64,000 nt of DNA, taken from assembly GCF_004122145.1 (NCBI RefSeq), contig NZ_SBKQ01000008.1:62001-126000 (forward strand), in the 5' to 3' direction. This DNA comes from Flavobacterium piscinae (lineage in GTDB: Bacteria; Bacteroidota; Bacteroidia; Flavobacteriales; Flavobacteriaceae). Position numbers and translations under genes: made by a program. Below the pieces are notes generated by a model, which did not search any database, was not told the origin of the DNA, and saw only the letters and a list, made by a program, of their open reading frames with translations. Position 1 is the first letter of the stretch. Every line of letters starts with the position of its first letter. Of the stretch, positions 28,340-37,885 are shown one piece after another.

Positions 28340-28357
28340 TATATCAAATCAATTAGA

Positions 28358-28630
28358 CTAGTTTACTGTACCTTCTAATTCAGCTCCAGCTTTGAATTTA
28401 ACAACATTCTTAGCAGCAATTTTGATAGTTTTTCCTGTTTGTGGATTTCTACCGTCTCTTGCAGCTCTTTTAGAAACTGACCATGATCCGAAACCTACTA
28501 AAGAAACTCTTCCACCTTTTTTCAAAGTTTTACCTACGTTTCCTAAAAATGATTCTAAAGCTAATTTAGCAGCTGCTTTAGTGATACCTGCGTCAGCAGC
28601 AATAGCATCGATTAATTCTGATTTGTTCAT
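28358..28630 (-). CDS. HU family DNA-binding protein
   Basis: A 90-residue nucleoid protein that bends DNA as a dimer. Start ATG 28630 is chosen because HU proteins begin MNKSELIDAIA; the longer frame adds ten residues in the leader. The sequence shows GGRVSLVGFGSWSVSKRAARDGRNPQTGKTIKI, the beta-arm with its conserved GRNPQTG tip, followed by VVKFKAG. The length is typical. Its strong two-box promoter (28675-28704) and terminator suggest a highly expressed single gene. Confidence 0.97.
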   Translation of the reverse strand: MNKSELIDAIAADAGITKAAAKLALESFLGNVGKTLKKGGRVSLVGFGSWSVSKRAARDGRNPQTGKTIKIAAKNVVKFKAGAELEGTVN

Positions 28631-28674
28631 AATAATAGTTATTAATTGTTGGTTAAACATAAAGTTAATTAAAA

Positions 28675-28704
28675 CAAATTTAGTAGGATTTCCTTATTGC
28701 ACAA
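28675..28704 (-). promoter_or_regulatory. HU promoter (TTG-N19-TAAATTTG)
   Basis: Minus-strand TTG at 28702-28704, a 19-nt spacer and TAAATTTG at 28675-28682: a textbook Bacteroidota promoter. The start site would be near 28668, about 38 nt upstream of the ATG. Confidence 0.8.
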
Positions 28705-28809
28705 GTGTTTTCGTGAGTTTTCGTCATTTTTGTTGATAACTTGAGCAGTATTGTTGATAAAGCCGTGTTATTCGTCGGGTATTTACTCTTTTTTGAGTGT
28801 TTTCAGTAC

Positions 28810-29757
28810 TTAAAGAGCCATTGCTGTAGTAGAAAATTTCATTCCGTTGAGCAATTCCTGAGTCACCATTTTCTTTTTTCCGGGGAATTGTATGCTTTGG
28901 ATATGAATAAAACCATCAGATACTGCTATTTTCATTTCTTTTTTGTTAGATATAATCGATCCCACAGTCAAATAATGATCTTCTTTTTCAAAAGTTGCTT
29001 CATAAATTTTTACATTCCATTCTTGACCTTCATCTTGAATACGACACCATGCTACCGGATAAGGACTCAAACCCCTAATAAGATTAAAAATTTCCTCACC
29101 GGATTTTGTCCAATCAATTTTGCAATTGTCTCGGTTGAGTTTATAGGCAGTTTTAATTTCAGGAGAATCAGTTTGTAAAGTAGTTTGCACCGTTCCGTTT
29201 TCTATAGTTTCCAATGTTTCAATTACAATCTGACTTCCTAAAACCATCAGTCTGTCATGCAATTGGCCAACATTTTCTGTGGGTTCAATTGGCGTTTCGG
29301 CTGAAAGGATAATGGCTCCGGTATCAATTTTATCATCAATAAAGAAAGTTGTTACTCCGGTTTTTGTTTCACCATTAATGATAGCCCAATTAATAGGAGC
29401 TGCTCCTCTGTAGTTAGGCAGGAGGGAAGCATGTAAGTTGAAAGTACCAAATTTTGGCATTTTCCAAACCACTTCCGGCAACATTCTAAAAGCGACAACC
29501 ACTTGACAATTGGCATTAAGACTTTTTAATTCGCTTAAAAATGTCTCCTCTTTTAAATTAGTTGGTTGGAGAATGTGTAAACCTTTTTCTAATGCATACT
29601 CTTTTACAGCCGAAGTATTTATTTTTTGACCTCTTCCTGCGGGTTTGTCAGGAGCGGTAATTACTCCCAATACCGTATAATTGTTTTTTACTATGGTATC
29701 TAAAATTCCCACTGCAAAATCAGGTGTTCCCATAAAAACAATGCGTAATTTTTCCAT
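28810..29757 (-). CDS. fmt: Methionyl-tRNA formyltransferase
   Basis: A 315-residue enzyme that formylates Met-tRNA for translation start. The start ATG 29757 matches homologs beginning LRIVFMGTPDFAV; the longer frame overlaps recQ. Motifs: FMGTPDFAVG (about 8-17), FNLHASLLPNYRGAAPINWAI (about 104-124), which contains the catalytic Asn-His and the SLLP loop, and FIDDKIDTGAII (about 138-149) with the catalytic Asp. The C-terminal OB domain is of normal length. It starts 1 nt after the recQ stop, so the two are co-transcribed. Confidence 0.97.
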   Translation of the reverse strand: MEKLRIVFMGTPDFAVGILDTIVKNNYTVLGVITAPDKPAGRGQKINTSAVKEYALEKGLHILQPTNLKEETFLSELKSLNANCQVVVAFRMLPEVVWKMPKFGTFNLHASLLPNYRGAAPINWAIINGETKTGVTTFFIDDKIDTGAIILSAETPIEPTENVGQLHDRLMVLGSQIVIETLETIENGTVQTTLQTDSPEIKTAYKLNRDNCKIDWTKSGEEIFNLIRGLSPYPVAWCRIQDEGQEWNVKIYEATFEKEDHYLTVGSIISNKKEMKIAVSDGFIHIQSIQFPGKKKMVTQELLNGMKFSTTAMAL

Positions 29758-29758
29758 G

Positions 29759-31651
29759 CTAAGCTTTTGTGTATTTATTATTGGGGAGAATGATAATTTT
29801 TTCTTCGTCCAACAGTTCTTGTAAGGCAAAGATAAGTTCCTGTTCTTTACAATCCGTTATTTTTACTAATTCGCGAGAGGAAATTGGTTTTTCTGCAATC
29901 AAGTTTAAAATCAGTTCATTTAGCTGAATCGTGTTGATGCTTTTTTCTTTTTTCGAAATACAGTAAGAACAGATGCCACAATTGGATGTGTTTTTTTCGC
30001 CAAAATAATTGAGTATAAATCGACTTTTGCAAATTTCATGATTGGTGACGTACTGAATAACTTCTTCTATTTGCTCCTTATTTAAATCGTTTTGCTTTTC
30101 TAAATATTTTGAAACGCGGTTGATCGTGTGTTCGTCTTCTCTAACTTCATTAAATGTAATGATTGCATCGTTATTTTTAGAAATATAATCAACAATTCCT
30201 TTTTCTTTTAATCGGTTTAAAACAGATTCAACTTGCTCTTCGGAACTGTTACTTTTTCTTGCAATAAGTGAAAGATTTACGGCGGTTTGGTATTCATAGA
30301 TGCCCGGATAGGTTCGCAAAAAAGCTAAAATAATTTCCTCCTCCGAAGGATTCAAGCTAATGTAGCGAATGACTTCCTTGCTTTCAATACAAAATTGTAA
30401 ATTAATTTTTTCTGAATATTCCTGTGTAAAGCTAATGACACCCTGACGATCTAAAAATTGTAGTGTTGCATATGTTTTTATAACGGGAAACGAATAATGT
30501 GAACAGAAATGATTCAGATTGAATGAAAATTGCTCATTTATTCCTTCGCCATAGGCAATTTGAAAATAATTACACAATTTGATGTAAACTGTTTTTAGAA
30601 AATCTTTATCCGGTAAACCTAAAATAAATTGTGACTTGGCGGCAACAACATCAGCCGGACCAATTAACAAAACTGCGTATGACTTTTCTCCGTTTCTTCC
30701 GGCTCGACCAGCTTCCTGATAATAATTTTCAATGTTTTCGGGAAGTTGAATATGGATGATTGTTTTGACATTGGCTTTGTCAATTCCCATTCCAAAAGCA
30801 TTGGTTGCCACCATTACTTGCACTTTTTCGGTCATCCAAAGCCCCATGTTTTTTGTCTTTTCTTTCAAAGACAATCCACCATGATAATAAGTAGTTTTAA
30901 ACCCTAATTGTTGCAATTGATTGCTAACATCAAAACATGCTTTTCGATTCCGTACATAGATAATTGACGATTCCGAATTTTTCTTTAACATTTGCTCCAT
31001 TTTGTGCAACTTATCTTCGGTTTCAATCACCATATAAGCTATATTTTCTCTGGCAAATGATTTTTGAAAAACAGTTGGGTTATCCAATTTCAATTGCTCA
31101 ATAATATCTTTTTTTACCCGTTCTGTTGCTGAGGCCGTTAATGCCAAAAAAGGAACTGCAGGAAAAAAACGTTTTAATTGACTTATTTTTAAGTAAGATG
31201 GACGAAAATCATGTCCCCATTGTGAAACGCAATGAGCTTCATCAATGGCAATTAAATTCAAAGGGAGGTTTTTTATTTTCTCTAAAACCCAATCTTGTTC
31301 CAAGCGTTCGGGGGACAGGTATAAAAATTTATAGTTTCCGTAAAGGCAATTATCTAACAACGTAATGGTTTCGTCGGAAGAAATTCCACCGGTGAGAGCC
31401 AATGCTTTAATGTCTCTTTTTGAAAGGTTTTCAACTTGGTCTTTCATCAAAGCAATTAAAGGAGAAACAACGAGGCAAATTCCCTCTTTCATTAAACCGG
31501 GCACTTGAAAACAAATTGATTTTCCGCCGCCGGTAGGCATCAACCCAAACGAATCTTTCCCGGATAATACGGCAGTAATAATTTCTTTTTGAGGCGTTCG
31601 AAATTCATTGTAACCCCAATATTTTTTTAAAATTTCTTCGGCTTGTACCAT
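29759..31651 (-). CDS. recQ: ATP-dependent DNA helicase RecQ, short form
   Basis: A 630-residue 3'-5' helicase for recombination and repair. Walker A MPTGGGKS is at about 38-45, DEAHCVSQWGHDFRPSY at about 137-153 (DEAH box plus the aromatic-rich loop), and motif VI QEAGRAGRNGE near 320. A Zn-binding segment with four Cys (CKSRFILNYFG...CGICSYC) is near 540-565. After it comes a short winged-helix-like tail and no HRDC domain, a common layout in Bacteroidota. It belongs to the run ATPase (31657) - recQ - fmt on the minus strand, with gaps of 5 and 1 nt. Confidence 0.96.
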   Translation of the reverse strand: MVQAEEILKKYWGYNEFRTPQKEIITAVLSGKDSFGLMPTGGGKSICFQVPGLMKEGICLVVSPLIALMKDQVENLSKRDIKALALTGGISSDETITLLDNCLYGNYKFLYLSPERLEQDWVLEKIKNLPLNLIAIDEAHCVSQWGHDFRPSYLKISQLKRFFPAVPFLALTASATERVKKDIIEQLKLDNPTVFQKSFARENIAYMVIETEDKLHKMEQMLKKNSESSIIYVRNRKACFDVSNQLQQLGFKTTYYHGGLSLKEKTKNMGLWMTEKVQVMVATNAFGMGIDKANVKTIIHIQLPENIENYYQEAGRAGRNGEKSYAVLLIGPADVVAAKSQFILGLPDKDFLKTVYIKLCNYFQIAYGEGINEQFSFNLNHFCSHYSFPVIKTYATLQFLDRQGVISFTQEYSEKINLQFCIESKEVIRYISLNPSEEEIILAFLRTYPGIYEYQTAVNLSLIARKSNSSEEQVESVLNRLKEKGIVDYISKNNDAIITFNEVREDEHTINRVSKYLEKQNDLNKEQIEEVIQYVTNHEICKSRFILNYFGEKNTSNCGICSYCISKKEKSINTIQLNELILNLIAEKPISSRELVKITDCKEQELIFALQELLDEEKIIILPNNKYTKA

Positions 31652-31656
31652 TTTAC

Positions 31657-32196
31657 TTATCCGGATATGGCCTCTAAGATAAAAATAATTCTTTTATCTA
31701 CATGATCCAAAGGAACTTCAATTAGGTGATAACCATATTTTTCATAAGTTTCTTTGAGATGATTATAGATAAGTTTGGCTTGTTCAAAATTTTCATAACG
31801 TTCTTCATCTGATTGATAGATTTCTTTCCAAGGTGGTAAAAGAAATACTTTAGTGTATTGGTTATTTTTACACTCTTCGTCAAAGAAAGATGGATAACTG
31901 TCACCAATATAATGCATATAAGCCAAAATATCAGGTATGCCGCGATCTAAAAAAATTAAATTTTCTGAATGTTCTTTTGCTTGATGATGTTGTTTTTTTC
32001 TTCCTTCTAACAGCAATTCACTAAATAACAAGGGTTTTTCCAGAAACAATTGTTCAATTCCCTGTTTTCGGGCATCATTAATAATTTCTCTGGAAATTTC
32101 AGGAAAACAAGTATATCCTTTTTCAAGTAATCCGTTAATAATTGTTGTCTTTCCGGTTCCTGGACCACCGGTAATAACAATGAGTTCTTTATTCAC
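31657..32196 (-). CDS. AAA_28-type small ATPase
   Basis: A 179-residue P-loop protein. Walker A GGPGTGKTT is at about 10-18, followed by a kinase-like helix, 'CFPEISREIINDAR', and a Walker B-like LIFLDRGIPDILAY at about 80-93. This pattern fits the AAA_28 NTPase group whose members are annotated as nucleoside-triphosphatases or nucleotide kinases; the substrate is unknown. It is cytoplasmic. It lies 5 nt upstream of recQ on the same strand, so it is co-transcribed with recQ and fmt, but no functional link is established. Confidence 0.85.
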   Translation of the reverse strand: MNKELIVITGGPGTGKTTIINGLLEKGYTCFPEISREIINDARKQGIEQLFLEKPLLFSELLLEGRKKQHHQAKEHSENLIFLDRGIPDILAYMHYIGDSYPSFFDEECKNNQYTKVFLLPPWKEIYQSDEERYENFEQAKLIYNHLKETYEKYGYHLIEVPLDHVDKRIIFILEAISG

Positions 32197-32393
32197 ATGT
32201 ATTCAATAAGGGGGTAAATTTAGAAAAATACTCAACTTGTAAACAAACTTTTGACTTTATTTTAAGTAGTTTTATAAGATTTTGTTAAGAAAATTTAGTT
32301 TCTAATTAACAATCTATGGTGTATCACTGTTTAAGTAAAGCTGTAAATCATCAAAATTCAATTTCAATATTCTAAAATCTAAAATCAATACTG

Positions 32394-32401
32394 TATATTT
32401 G
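32394..32401 (+). promoter_or_regulatory. TAnnTTTG box for the DUF493-DUF4290-murA operon
   Basis: TATATTTG ending 17 nt before the ATG at 32419. A second match TAAATTTG (32409-32416) is too close to the start to be used without giving a leaderless transcript inside the gene. Confidence 0.5.
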
Positions 32402-32418
32402 CCTATATTAAATTTGTT

Positions 32419-32703
32419 ATGGATAAGAATACCGAAGATTTTTATGAACGATTGAAAGAAGAATTGCGAACTACTTCAAATTGGCCTTCCATTTACCTTT
32501 ATAAATTTATTGTTCCAACTGATACTTCAAAAATAATTGCCGTGGAAGAAGCGTTTAACAACATGGGGGCTGTGATTAACACCGTTCAATCTAAAACAGG
32601 AAAGTTTACCAGTGTTTCAGTGAATGTAAATATGGAAAGTCCCGAACACGTGGTAGAAAAATACCAGGAAGTTTCTACTATTGAAGGTATAATTTCGCTT
32701 TAA
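32419..32703 (+). CDS. DUF493 (YbeD-like) protein
   Basis: A 94-residue protein of the DUF493 family, an ACT-like small alpha/beta fold. The pattern WPSIYLYKFIVP at about 21-32 and the C-terminal 'GKFTSVSVNVNMESPEHVVEKYQ' are typical. The E. coli relative YbeD is thought to be regulatory; no activity is established. It is the first gene of the run DUF493 (10 nt gap) DUF4290 (15 nt gap) murA, all on the plus strand. Confidence 0.92.
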   Translation: MDKNTEDFYERLKEELRTTSNWPSIYLYKFIVPTDTSKIIAVEEAFNNMGAVINTVQSKTGKFTSVSVNVNMESPEHVVEKYQEVSTIEGIISL

Positions 32704-32713
32704 AAATACGAAA

Positions 32714-33421
32714 ATGACGCACAATGAAAAAGCACACAATGTGGTGCATGTTTTAGAATATAATGCCGAACGTCCACATTTGATGATTCCTGAGTACGGA
32801 CGTCATCTGCAGAAATTAATCGATCAGGCAACAATTATTGAAGATAGAGATGAGCGAAACAAAGCTGCTCGTTACATCATTAAAGTAATGGGAAGTTTGA
32901 ATCCACATTTGCGAGATGTGTTGGATTTTCAACATAAACTTTGGGATCAATTATTCATTATGTCTGATTTTAAATTGGATGTAGACAGTCCTTATCCAAT
33001 ACCAACCCGAGATGTTATTAATCTCAAACCGGAACGATTGGATTATCCACAGAAAAATCCAAAATATCGTTTTTATGGAAATAACATCAAATACATGATT
33101 GATGTGGCTAACAGTTGGGAAGAAAGTGAGTTAAAATCAGCTCTCATCAAAGTAATTGCCAACCACATGAAAAAATCGTATTTAAGTTGGAATAAAGATA
33201 CTGTGGACGACAAGGCCATTTTTGATCATCTATATGAACTTTCCGGCGGAAGAATTGATTTGCACCAAAGCACAGAAGAATTGCTCAACACATCTGATTT
33301 GATGCGAACTAATAAAAAAGTTTCCAACAAAAATATGCCGGCTATTCAAAAGAATCCGATGATTAAAAAAAACAATAAAAACGCAAAATCAAAACCGTAT
33401 AAAAATAACAATCAGAAATAA
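32714..33421 (+). CDS. DUF4290 domain protein
   Basis: A 235-residue protein of the Bacteroidota-specific DUF4290 family. The sequence LEYNAERPHLMIPEYGRHLQKLI (about 14-36) and YPIPTRDVINLKPERLDYP (about 95-113) are family landmarks. Function is unknown. The last 40 residues form a low-complexity Lys/Asn-rich tail (KKNNKNAKSKPYKNNNQK) that is probably disordered and basic. It sits between DUF493 and murA, an arrangement I believe is usual in Flavobacteria, so it may be linked to cell-wall synthesis, but this is only neighbourhood evidence. Confidence 0.9.
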   Translation: MTHNEKAHNVVHVLEYNAERPHLMIPEYGRHLQKLIDQATIIEDRDERNKAARYIIKVMGSLNPHLRDVLDFQHKLWDQLFIMSDFKLDVDSPYPIPTRDVINLKPERLDYPQKNPKYRFYGNNIKYMIDVANSWEESELKSALIKVIANHMKKSYLSWNKDTVDDKAIFDHLYELSGGRIDLHQSTEELLNTSDLMRTNKKVSNKNMPAIQKNPMIKKNNKNAKSKPYKNNNQK

Positions 33422-33436
33422 TCGCTGTCAACGAAT

Positions 33437-34747
33437 ATGGGAACATTCAAAATAGAAGGCGGGCATCGTCTTAAAGGAGAAATTCATCCGCAAGGAGCAA
33501 AAAATGAAGCATTACAAATTTTATGTACGGTATTGCTGACACCGGAGAAAGTTACTATTAATAACATTCCGGATATTTTGGATGTCAATAAATTAATTAC
33601 CCTTTTAGGGAACTTAGGTGTAAAAATGCAAAAAAACGGACCGGGTTCCATTACCTTTCAAGCCGATGAGGTAAATGTAGGCTATTTGGAAACCGAAGCT
33701 TTCAAAAAAGAAGGTGGTTCATTACGTGGTTCGATTATGATTGTTGGTCCACTTTTGGCTCGTTTTGGTAGAGGATATATTCCTAAACCGGGCGGTGATA
33801 AAATTGGAAGAAGAAGATTGGATACTCATTTTGAAGGATTTATTAACCTTGGGGCAAAGTTCCGTTACAACAGAGAAGATCACTTTTATGGTGTTGAAAT
33901 TGAAGGAAGATTAAAAGGAGCTTATATGCTTTTGGATGAGGCCTCTGTTACCGGAACAGCGAATATCGTGATGGCTTCTGTTTTGGCAGAAGGAACCACA
34001 ACCATTTATAATGCAGCTTGCGAACCGTATTTACAACAATTGTGCGGGATGCTTAATTCGATGGGAGCAAAGATTACGGGAGTAGGTTCAAATTTATTAA
34101 CGATTGAGGGTGTCGAAAGTCTAGGGGGTTGTTCGCACCGCATTCTCCCGGATATGATTGAAATCGGAAGTTGGATAGGATTAGCAGCCATGACACGTAG
34201 CGAAATTACCATCAAAAATGTAAGCTGGGAGAATTTAGGCGTTATTCCATCGGTTTTTAGAAAATTAGGAATTACCATTGAGCGACGTGGAGATGATATT
34301 TACATTCCGGAACACAAAGATGGTTATGAAATTAAAAAAGACATTGACGGTTCCATTCTAACAGTTGCCGATGCACCTTGGCCGGGATTTACGCCTGACT
34401 TGTTGAGCATTGTTCTTGTGGTGGCAACACAAGCCAAAGGAGAGGTGTTAATTCATCAAAAAATGTTTGAAAGTCGTTTGTTCTTCGTGGATAAACTAAT
34501 CGATATGGGAGCGAAAATCATTCTTTGTGATCCGCATCGTGCTATTGTTATCGGACATAATTTTCAGTCACAATTGAAAGCAACTACTATGTCATCACCT
34601 GATATCCGAGCCGGAATTTCGTTATTGATTGCAGCTTTGTCAGCCAAAGGAACGAGCACCATTCAAAACATAGAACAAATCGATCGAGGATATGAACGAA
34701 TTGATGAACGTTTACGAGCCATTGGAGCAAATATTGTTCGCGTATAA
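33437..34747 (+). CDS. murA: UDP-N-acetylglucosamine 1-carboxyvinyltransferase, Asp active-site form
   Basis: A 436-residue MurA, which transfers enolpyruvate from PEP to UDP-GlcNAc, the first committed step of peptidoglycan synthesis, in the cytoplasm. The opening GGHRLKGEIHPQGAKNEAL carries the catalytic Lys-Asn. The flexible loop reads KPGGDKIGRRRLD: Asp121 stands where E. coli and most bacteria have Cys115 (codon GAT at 33797-33799). This Asp variant is known to be active and to resist fosfomycin, as in Mycobacterium and Chlamydia. The C-terminal RGYERIDERLRAIGA is normal. It is the last gene of its operon, followed by a strong terminator. Confidence 0.96.
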   Translation: MGTFKIEGGHRLKGEIHPQGAKNEALQILCTVLLTPEKVTINNIPDILDVNKLITLLGNLGVKMQKNGPGSITFQADEVNVGYLETEAFKKEGGSLRGSIMIVGPLLARFGRGYIPKPGGDKIGRRRLDTHFEGFINLGAKFRYNREDHFYGVEIEGRLKGAYMLLDEASVTGTANIVMASVLAEGTTTIYNAACEPYLQQLCGMLNSMGAKITGVGSNLLTIEGVESLGGCSHRILPDMIEIGSWIGLAAMTRSEITIKNVSWENLGVIPSVFRKLGITIERRGDDIYIPEHKDGYEIKKDIDGSILTVADAPWPGFTPDLLSIVLVVATQAKGEVLIHQKMFESRLFFVDKLIDMGAKIILCDPHRAIVIGHNFQSQLKATTMSSPDIRAGISLLIAALSAKGTSTIQNIEQIDRGYERIDERLRAIGANIVRV

Positions 34748-34766
34748 CTTACCAATTATAAGTTTC

Positions 34767-34808
34767 AAAAAAAGAGCGAAGAATTTTAATTTTCTTCGCT
34801 CTTTTTTT
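34767..34808. terminator. Bidirectional terminator between murA and the DUF5686 gene
   Basis: Stem GAGCGAAGAA / TTCTTCGCTC (34774-34783 with 34792-34801), flanked by an A-run and a T-run, so it works on both strands; both convergent genes stop next to it. Confidence 0.9.
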
Positions 34809-37284
34809 AGTCAAAAATACTTAATAGTTGTAAGCCAAACATAAATCCGTCGCCTACAAATTGACTTCCGTTATAGGAACGTACATAGTCCAATCGAAGT
34901 AGTTTAAACTTTCCAAAACCTAATTTATCTAAACCAACACTAAACTCCTGATACGGCTTAACATCGGGAATAGCTAATTGGTGATAACCTATAATCAAAG
35001 TAGATTTTAATTTATTGAAAAGTGGAATTTTGTTCATGATAAAACCATCAAAATTGTGTTCGATGTGCGTTTCCATATAACTGTCATTCGTGCTGCGAGA
35101 ATAATAGGGGAGCAAATTAAAGTTATTTAAATACCTATTTTCTGCACTCACATTGATTTGATTTCCATTAAAGTGTCTGTAATCCACAAATGAAATCTCT
35201 TCGGCATTAAAAAACTTACCTCCTTTTAAATTAATAGCAAAAGTTCCTTTGTTGCCTAGTGATTTTTCATAAGAAATTCTTCCGGCGACAAAATCGTAGT
35301 TATAATTCGATTCATTTCCTGCAAACCCTTTTTCATATCCCAAAAAAAGTGTTGGATAATCATTGTTGGCAATATTAATTTTTCCATCCGGTCTTGAGAT
35401 GTATTTCTGACCAAAATTAATGCGTGTGTTCAAATTGAATTTCATCAAATTGTGTTTTTCAATTCCGGCATTAACAAAATCTGTAGGATCAAGGGGATTA
35501 TTGGATAGATATTCTTTGTTGTTTTTTATCAAAACATAATCCGTATTATTAAAAAGAGGTTTACGTTCGGCATATTCCAGCGATGCACTGGCATATAAAC
35601 CATTAATAACCTCCTGACTATAACTCGCACTGACGTAGTTTTTTTCAAAAAGTTTCATATAATTTTCTTTGAAAAATAAGGTCGCCATTGAATTTAAAAA
35701 TGGACTAATGGGTTGGTTTTGATTAAATTGAACGACCTGACTTCCTCCCGAGAAGTTTAAAAAACTGTTGGTTTTAGCATTAAGTCTTGATGAGAAAAAT
35801 CCGGTAACACGCAGTTTTTCTTCTGCAAATCCATAATTAAATCGTGTGCCAAAAGTGGTATATTTTCTATCGTCATCATTTCGTTTTGTATAGGACAAAT
35901 CAGTAGAAAGATTCCAACCCTGAACGGTATTGAAATTAGGCATTTTGAGAAATCCACCATAATTCAAACGCCAATTTTTTTCAGAATTTTGATAACTGTA
36001 ACCTGTTAGAATTTTAACAATTTTGAAGCGATTGTTTTTTTTGTCAATCGAATCTAAATAGGGTTTTGATTTTCTCACCAACTGAATACTGTCTTTTCGA
36101 ATGTAATCTGAATTTTCTTCTTCCGTCAAAGGAACGGGCCTCATTACATTCCAATAGGTAGAATCTTTTTTGTTGGCATTTTCTTCAAAACTCAACACTT
36201 CTTTTGAAAAGGTTTTTTTATCAAAATCCTGTTTAAAATCGTAATTACTGTAAACATGCGTAAATTTTCCGGTAAATTTTATACCAAACGCACCAGCTTC
36301 AAATTCTAAACTTTGTGAATTTTTTGCCCAAATCTGATTGGTTTCGTTATAACTAAAATTTTGTTTGAGCTTCATGACATCAAGAAATTCTTCCTTCATA
36401 CGGTATCCTTTGATGTCTAAATCGATCCCATAAATTGCCCAACTGTCTTCAATAATGTAGATATAACCTTCAAATACGGGTTCGGTATCTCTTCTGGGAA
36501 TTACTTTTATTTTGTTGATGAGGTTATTTCGTTCGTCATAGAAAGTTCCATCCAGACTGTATTTATAATAGCTAAACGCATTTTCAGCAATAGGCGAAAT
36601 CATGCTAATGCTGAATTGAATGGTGTTGTCATAAAAATCATAAATCGTTGCTCTGGCGGTATTGTAGCTAAAACCATTATCTCTTCCGCTGATTTTAGAA
36701 GCAATTATTTTTTCGTTGAGATTATTCGGTTTTTCAAAAATAATTTTTGAAACGGTTTCAGATAAATATAAAATTCCTGTTCCGGTTGAATCTAATGCTC
36801 CATCAAAATCACCAATTTCCTGTCCCAGTATTTTTTTTGGTGCATTTTTCAACCTGAAAATTCCTCTCGAATAAAAATCAGCTGTAAAACGAGCTGTTTT
36901 CATACTGTTTTGCTTGCGATTGGCAATAGCATTTCTGATGATTCCGTTAGCAGGATTTTCAGTGGAACTCAATACCACTTCTTGTAGATTATAATTTTCT
37001 TCTTTTAAGCGTACATCAAAATAATGTGGAAATTGATTAATTTGTAGAATGTGCTTTTGCGTTTTATACCCTAAATATTGATAGATCACCGCAACTTGCT
37101 CTCTGTTTTGAATATTCAATTCATACTGTCCTTTTTCGTTTGAAGTAGTTCCAATATAGGTGTTTTCAATATAAATATTCACAAACGGAAGTGGTAGTCC
37201 TCCTTCATCTGTAACAGTCCCTCTAATTTGTGAGAAACAATAAAATGAGTACAAACAACTCAACAAAAGGATTAGTTTTTTCAT
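34807..37284 (-). CDS. DUF5686 protein with carboxypeptidase-regulatory domain
   Basis: An 825-residue outer-membrane-type protein. Signal peptide MKKLILLLSCLYSFYCFSQ (1-19); CarboxypepD_reg-like domain (about 20-105: RGTVTDEGGLPLPFVNIYIENTYIGTT); then the DUF5686 region (about 115-825), with FTADFYSRGIFRLKNAPKKIL and YIYIIEDSWAIYGIDLDIKGYRM as landmarks. The C-terminal part shows alternating barrel-like strands and ends in FD. The family is Bacteroidota-specific, presumed to be an outer-membrane beta-barrel, and of unknown function. It is followed 50 nt upstream by aroQ on the same strand, with no evident link. Confidence 0.88.
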   Translation of the reverse strand: MKKLILLLSCLYSFYCFSQIRGTVTDEGGLPLPFVNIYIENTYIGTTSNEKGQYELNIQNREQVAVIYQYLGYKTQKHILQINQFPHYFDVRLKEENYNLQEVVLSSTENPANGIIRNAIANRKQNSMKTARFTADFYSRGIFRLKNAPKKILGQEIGDFDGALDSTGTGILYLSETVSKIIFEKPNNLNEKIIASKISGRDNGFSYNTARATIYDFYDNTIQFSISMISPIAENAFSYYKYSLDGTFYDERNNLINKIKVIPRRDTEPVFEGYIYIIEDSWAIYGIDLDIKGYRMKEEFLDVMKLKQNFSYNETNQIWAKNSQSLEFEAGAFGIKFTGKFTHVYSNYDFKQDFDKKTFSKEVLSFEENANKKDSTYWNVMRPVPLTEEENSDYIRKDSIQLVRKSKPYLDSIDKKNNRFKIVKILTGYSYQNSEKNWRLNYGGFLKMPNFNTVQGWNLSTDLSYTKRNDDDRKYTTFGTRFNYGFAEEKLRVTGFFSSRLNAKTNSFLNFSGGSQVVQFNQNQPISPFLNSMATLFFKENYMKLFEKNYVSASYSQEVINGLYASASLEYAERKPLFNNTDYVLIKNNKEYLSNNPLDPTDFVNAGIEKHNLMKFNLNTRINFGQKYISRPDGKINIANNDYPTLFLGYEKGFAGNESNYNYDFVAGRISYEKSLGNKGTFAINLKGGKFFNAEEISFVDYRHFNGNQINVSAENRYLNNFNLLPYYSRSTNDSYMETHIEHNFDGFIMNKIPLFNKLKSTLIIGYHQLAIPDVKPYQEFSVGLDKLGFGKFKLLRLDYVRSYNGSQFVGDGFMFGLQLLSIFD

Positions 37285-37334
37285 GTAGTTTTTTTGGTAT
37301 AGACGTTTTTTAAAAGTGATTGGTTGTATGGGAT

Positions 37335-37754
37335 TTATTGAATTAAAAAAGAGTGTAAAGCTAATTCATAACTTTGTAAACCAAATCCAACAATAATTCC
37401 CTTTGCATTAGCAGCAATGTGAGAATAATGTCTGAATTCTTCCCGTGCAAAAGTGTTGGAAATGTGTACTTCAACCACCGGTGTTTGAATGGCTTTTACT
37501 GCATCGCCAATTCCCACGGAAGTATGCGTATAAGCAGCGGCATTCAGAATAATTCCATCAAATGAAAATCCGCTTTCTTGAATTTTTGAAATCAACTCAC
37601 CTTCAATATTACTCTGAAAATAAGAAAGTTCAATGTCAGTATATTTCTTTTGTAAAGAGGCAAAATACAATTCAAACGATTGATTGCCATACACATCAGG
37701 TTCTCTTTTTCCCAATAAATTCAAATTTGGACCATTGATGATGATGATTTTCAT
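37335..37754 (-). CDS. aroQ: 3-dehydroquinate dehydratase, type II
   Basis: A 139-residue type II dehydroquinase, the third step of the shikimate pathway, forming dodecamers in the cytoplasm. Motifs: IINGPNLNLLGKREPDVYG (about 4-22, including the mobile loop with catalytic Arg and Tyr), IILNAAAYTHTSVGIGDAV (about 66-84), and VEVHISNTFAREEFRHYSHI (about 93-112) with the catalytic His. The length is slightly shorter than the usual 145-150. It ends 50 nt before the DUF5686 start codon, on the same strand. Confidence 0.96.
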   Translation of the reverse strand: MKIIIINGPNLNLLGKREPDVYGNQSFELYFASLQKKYTDIELSYFQSNIEGELISKIQESGFSFDGIILNAAAYTHTSVGIGDAVKAIQTPVVEVHISNTFAREEFRHYSHIAANAKGIIVGFGLQSYELALHSFLIQ

Positions 37755-37885
37755 TTTGTATGATTTTTAGTAAAATTATCAAAAATAGTATTGTTTCATT
37801 CTTTGCCAAACAAAGATTAGATTAAAATTAACATTTTAGTCGGTTTGAAACAACTATTTTTATGCTTCTAACTAAATTCTTTTTT

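Noticed and set aside
28741..29178. 145-aa open frame on the plus strand
   Set aside because: It lies antisense to fmt, has Cys/Phe-rich composition typical of a shadow frame, and matches no family.
32409..32416. Second TAnnTTTG promoter box before DUF493
   Set aside because: It would start transcription inside the coding region; the box at 32394-32401 is better placed.
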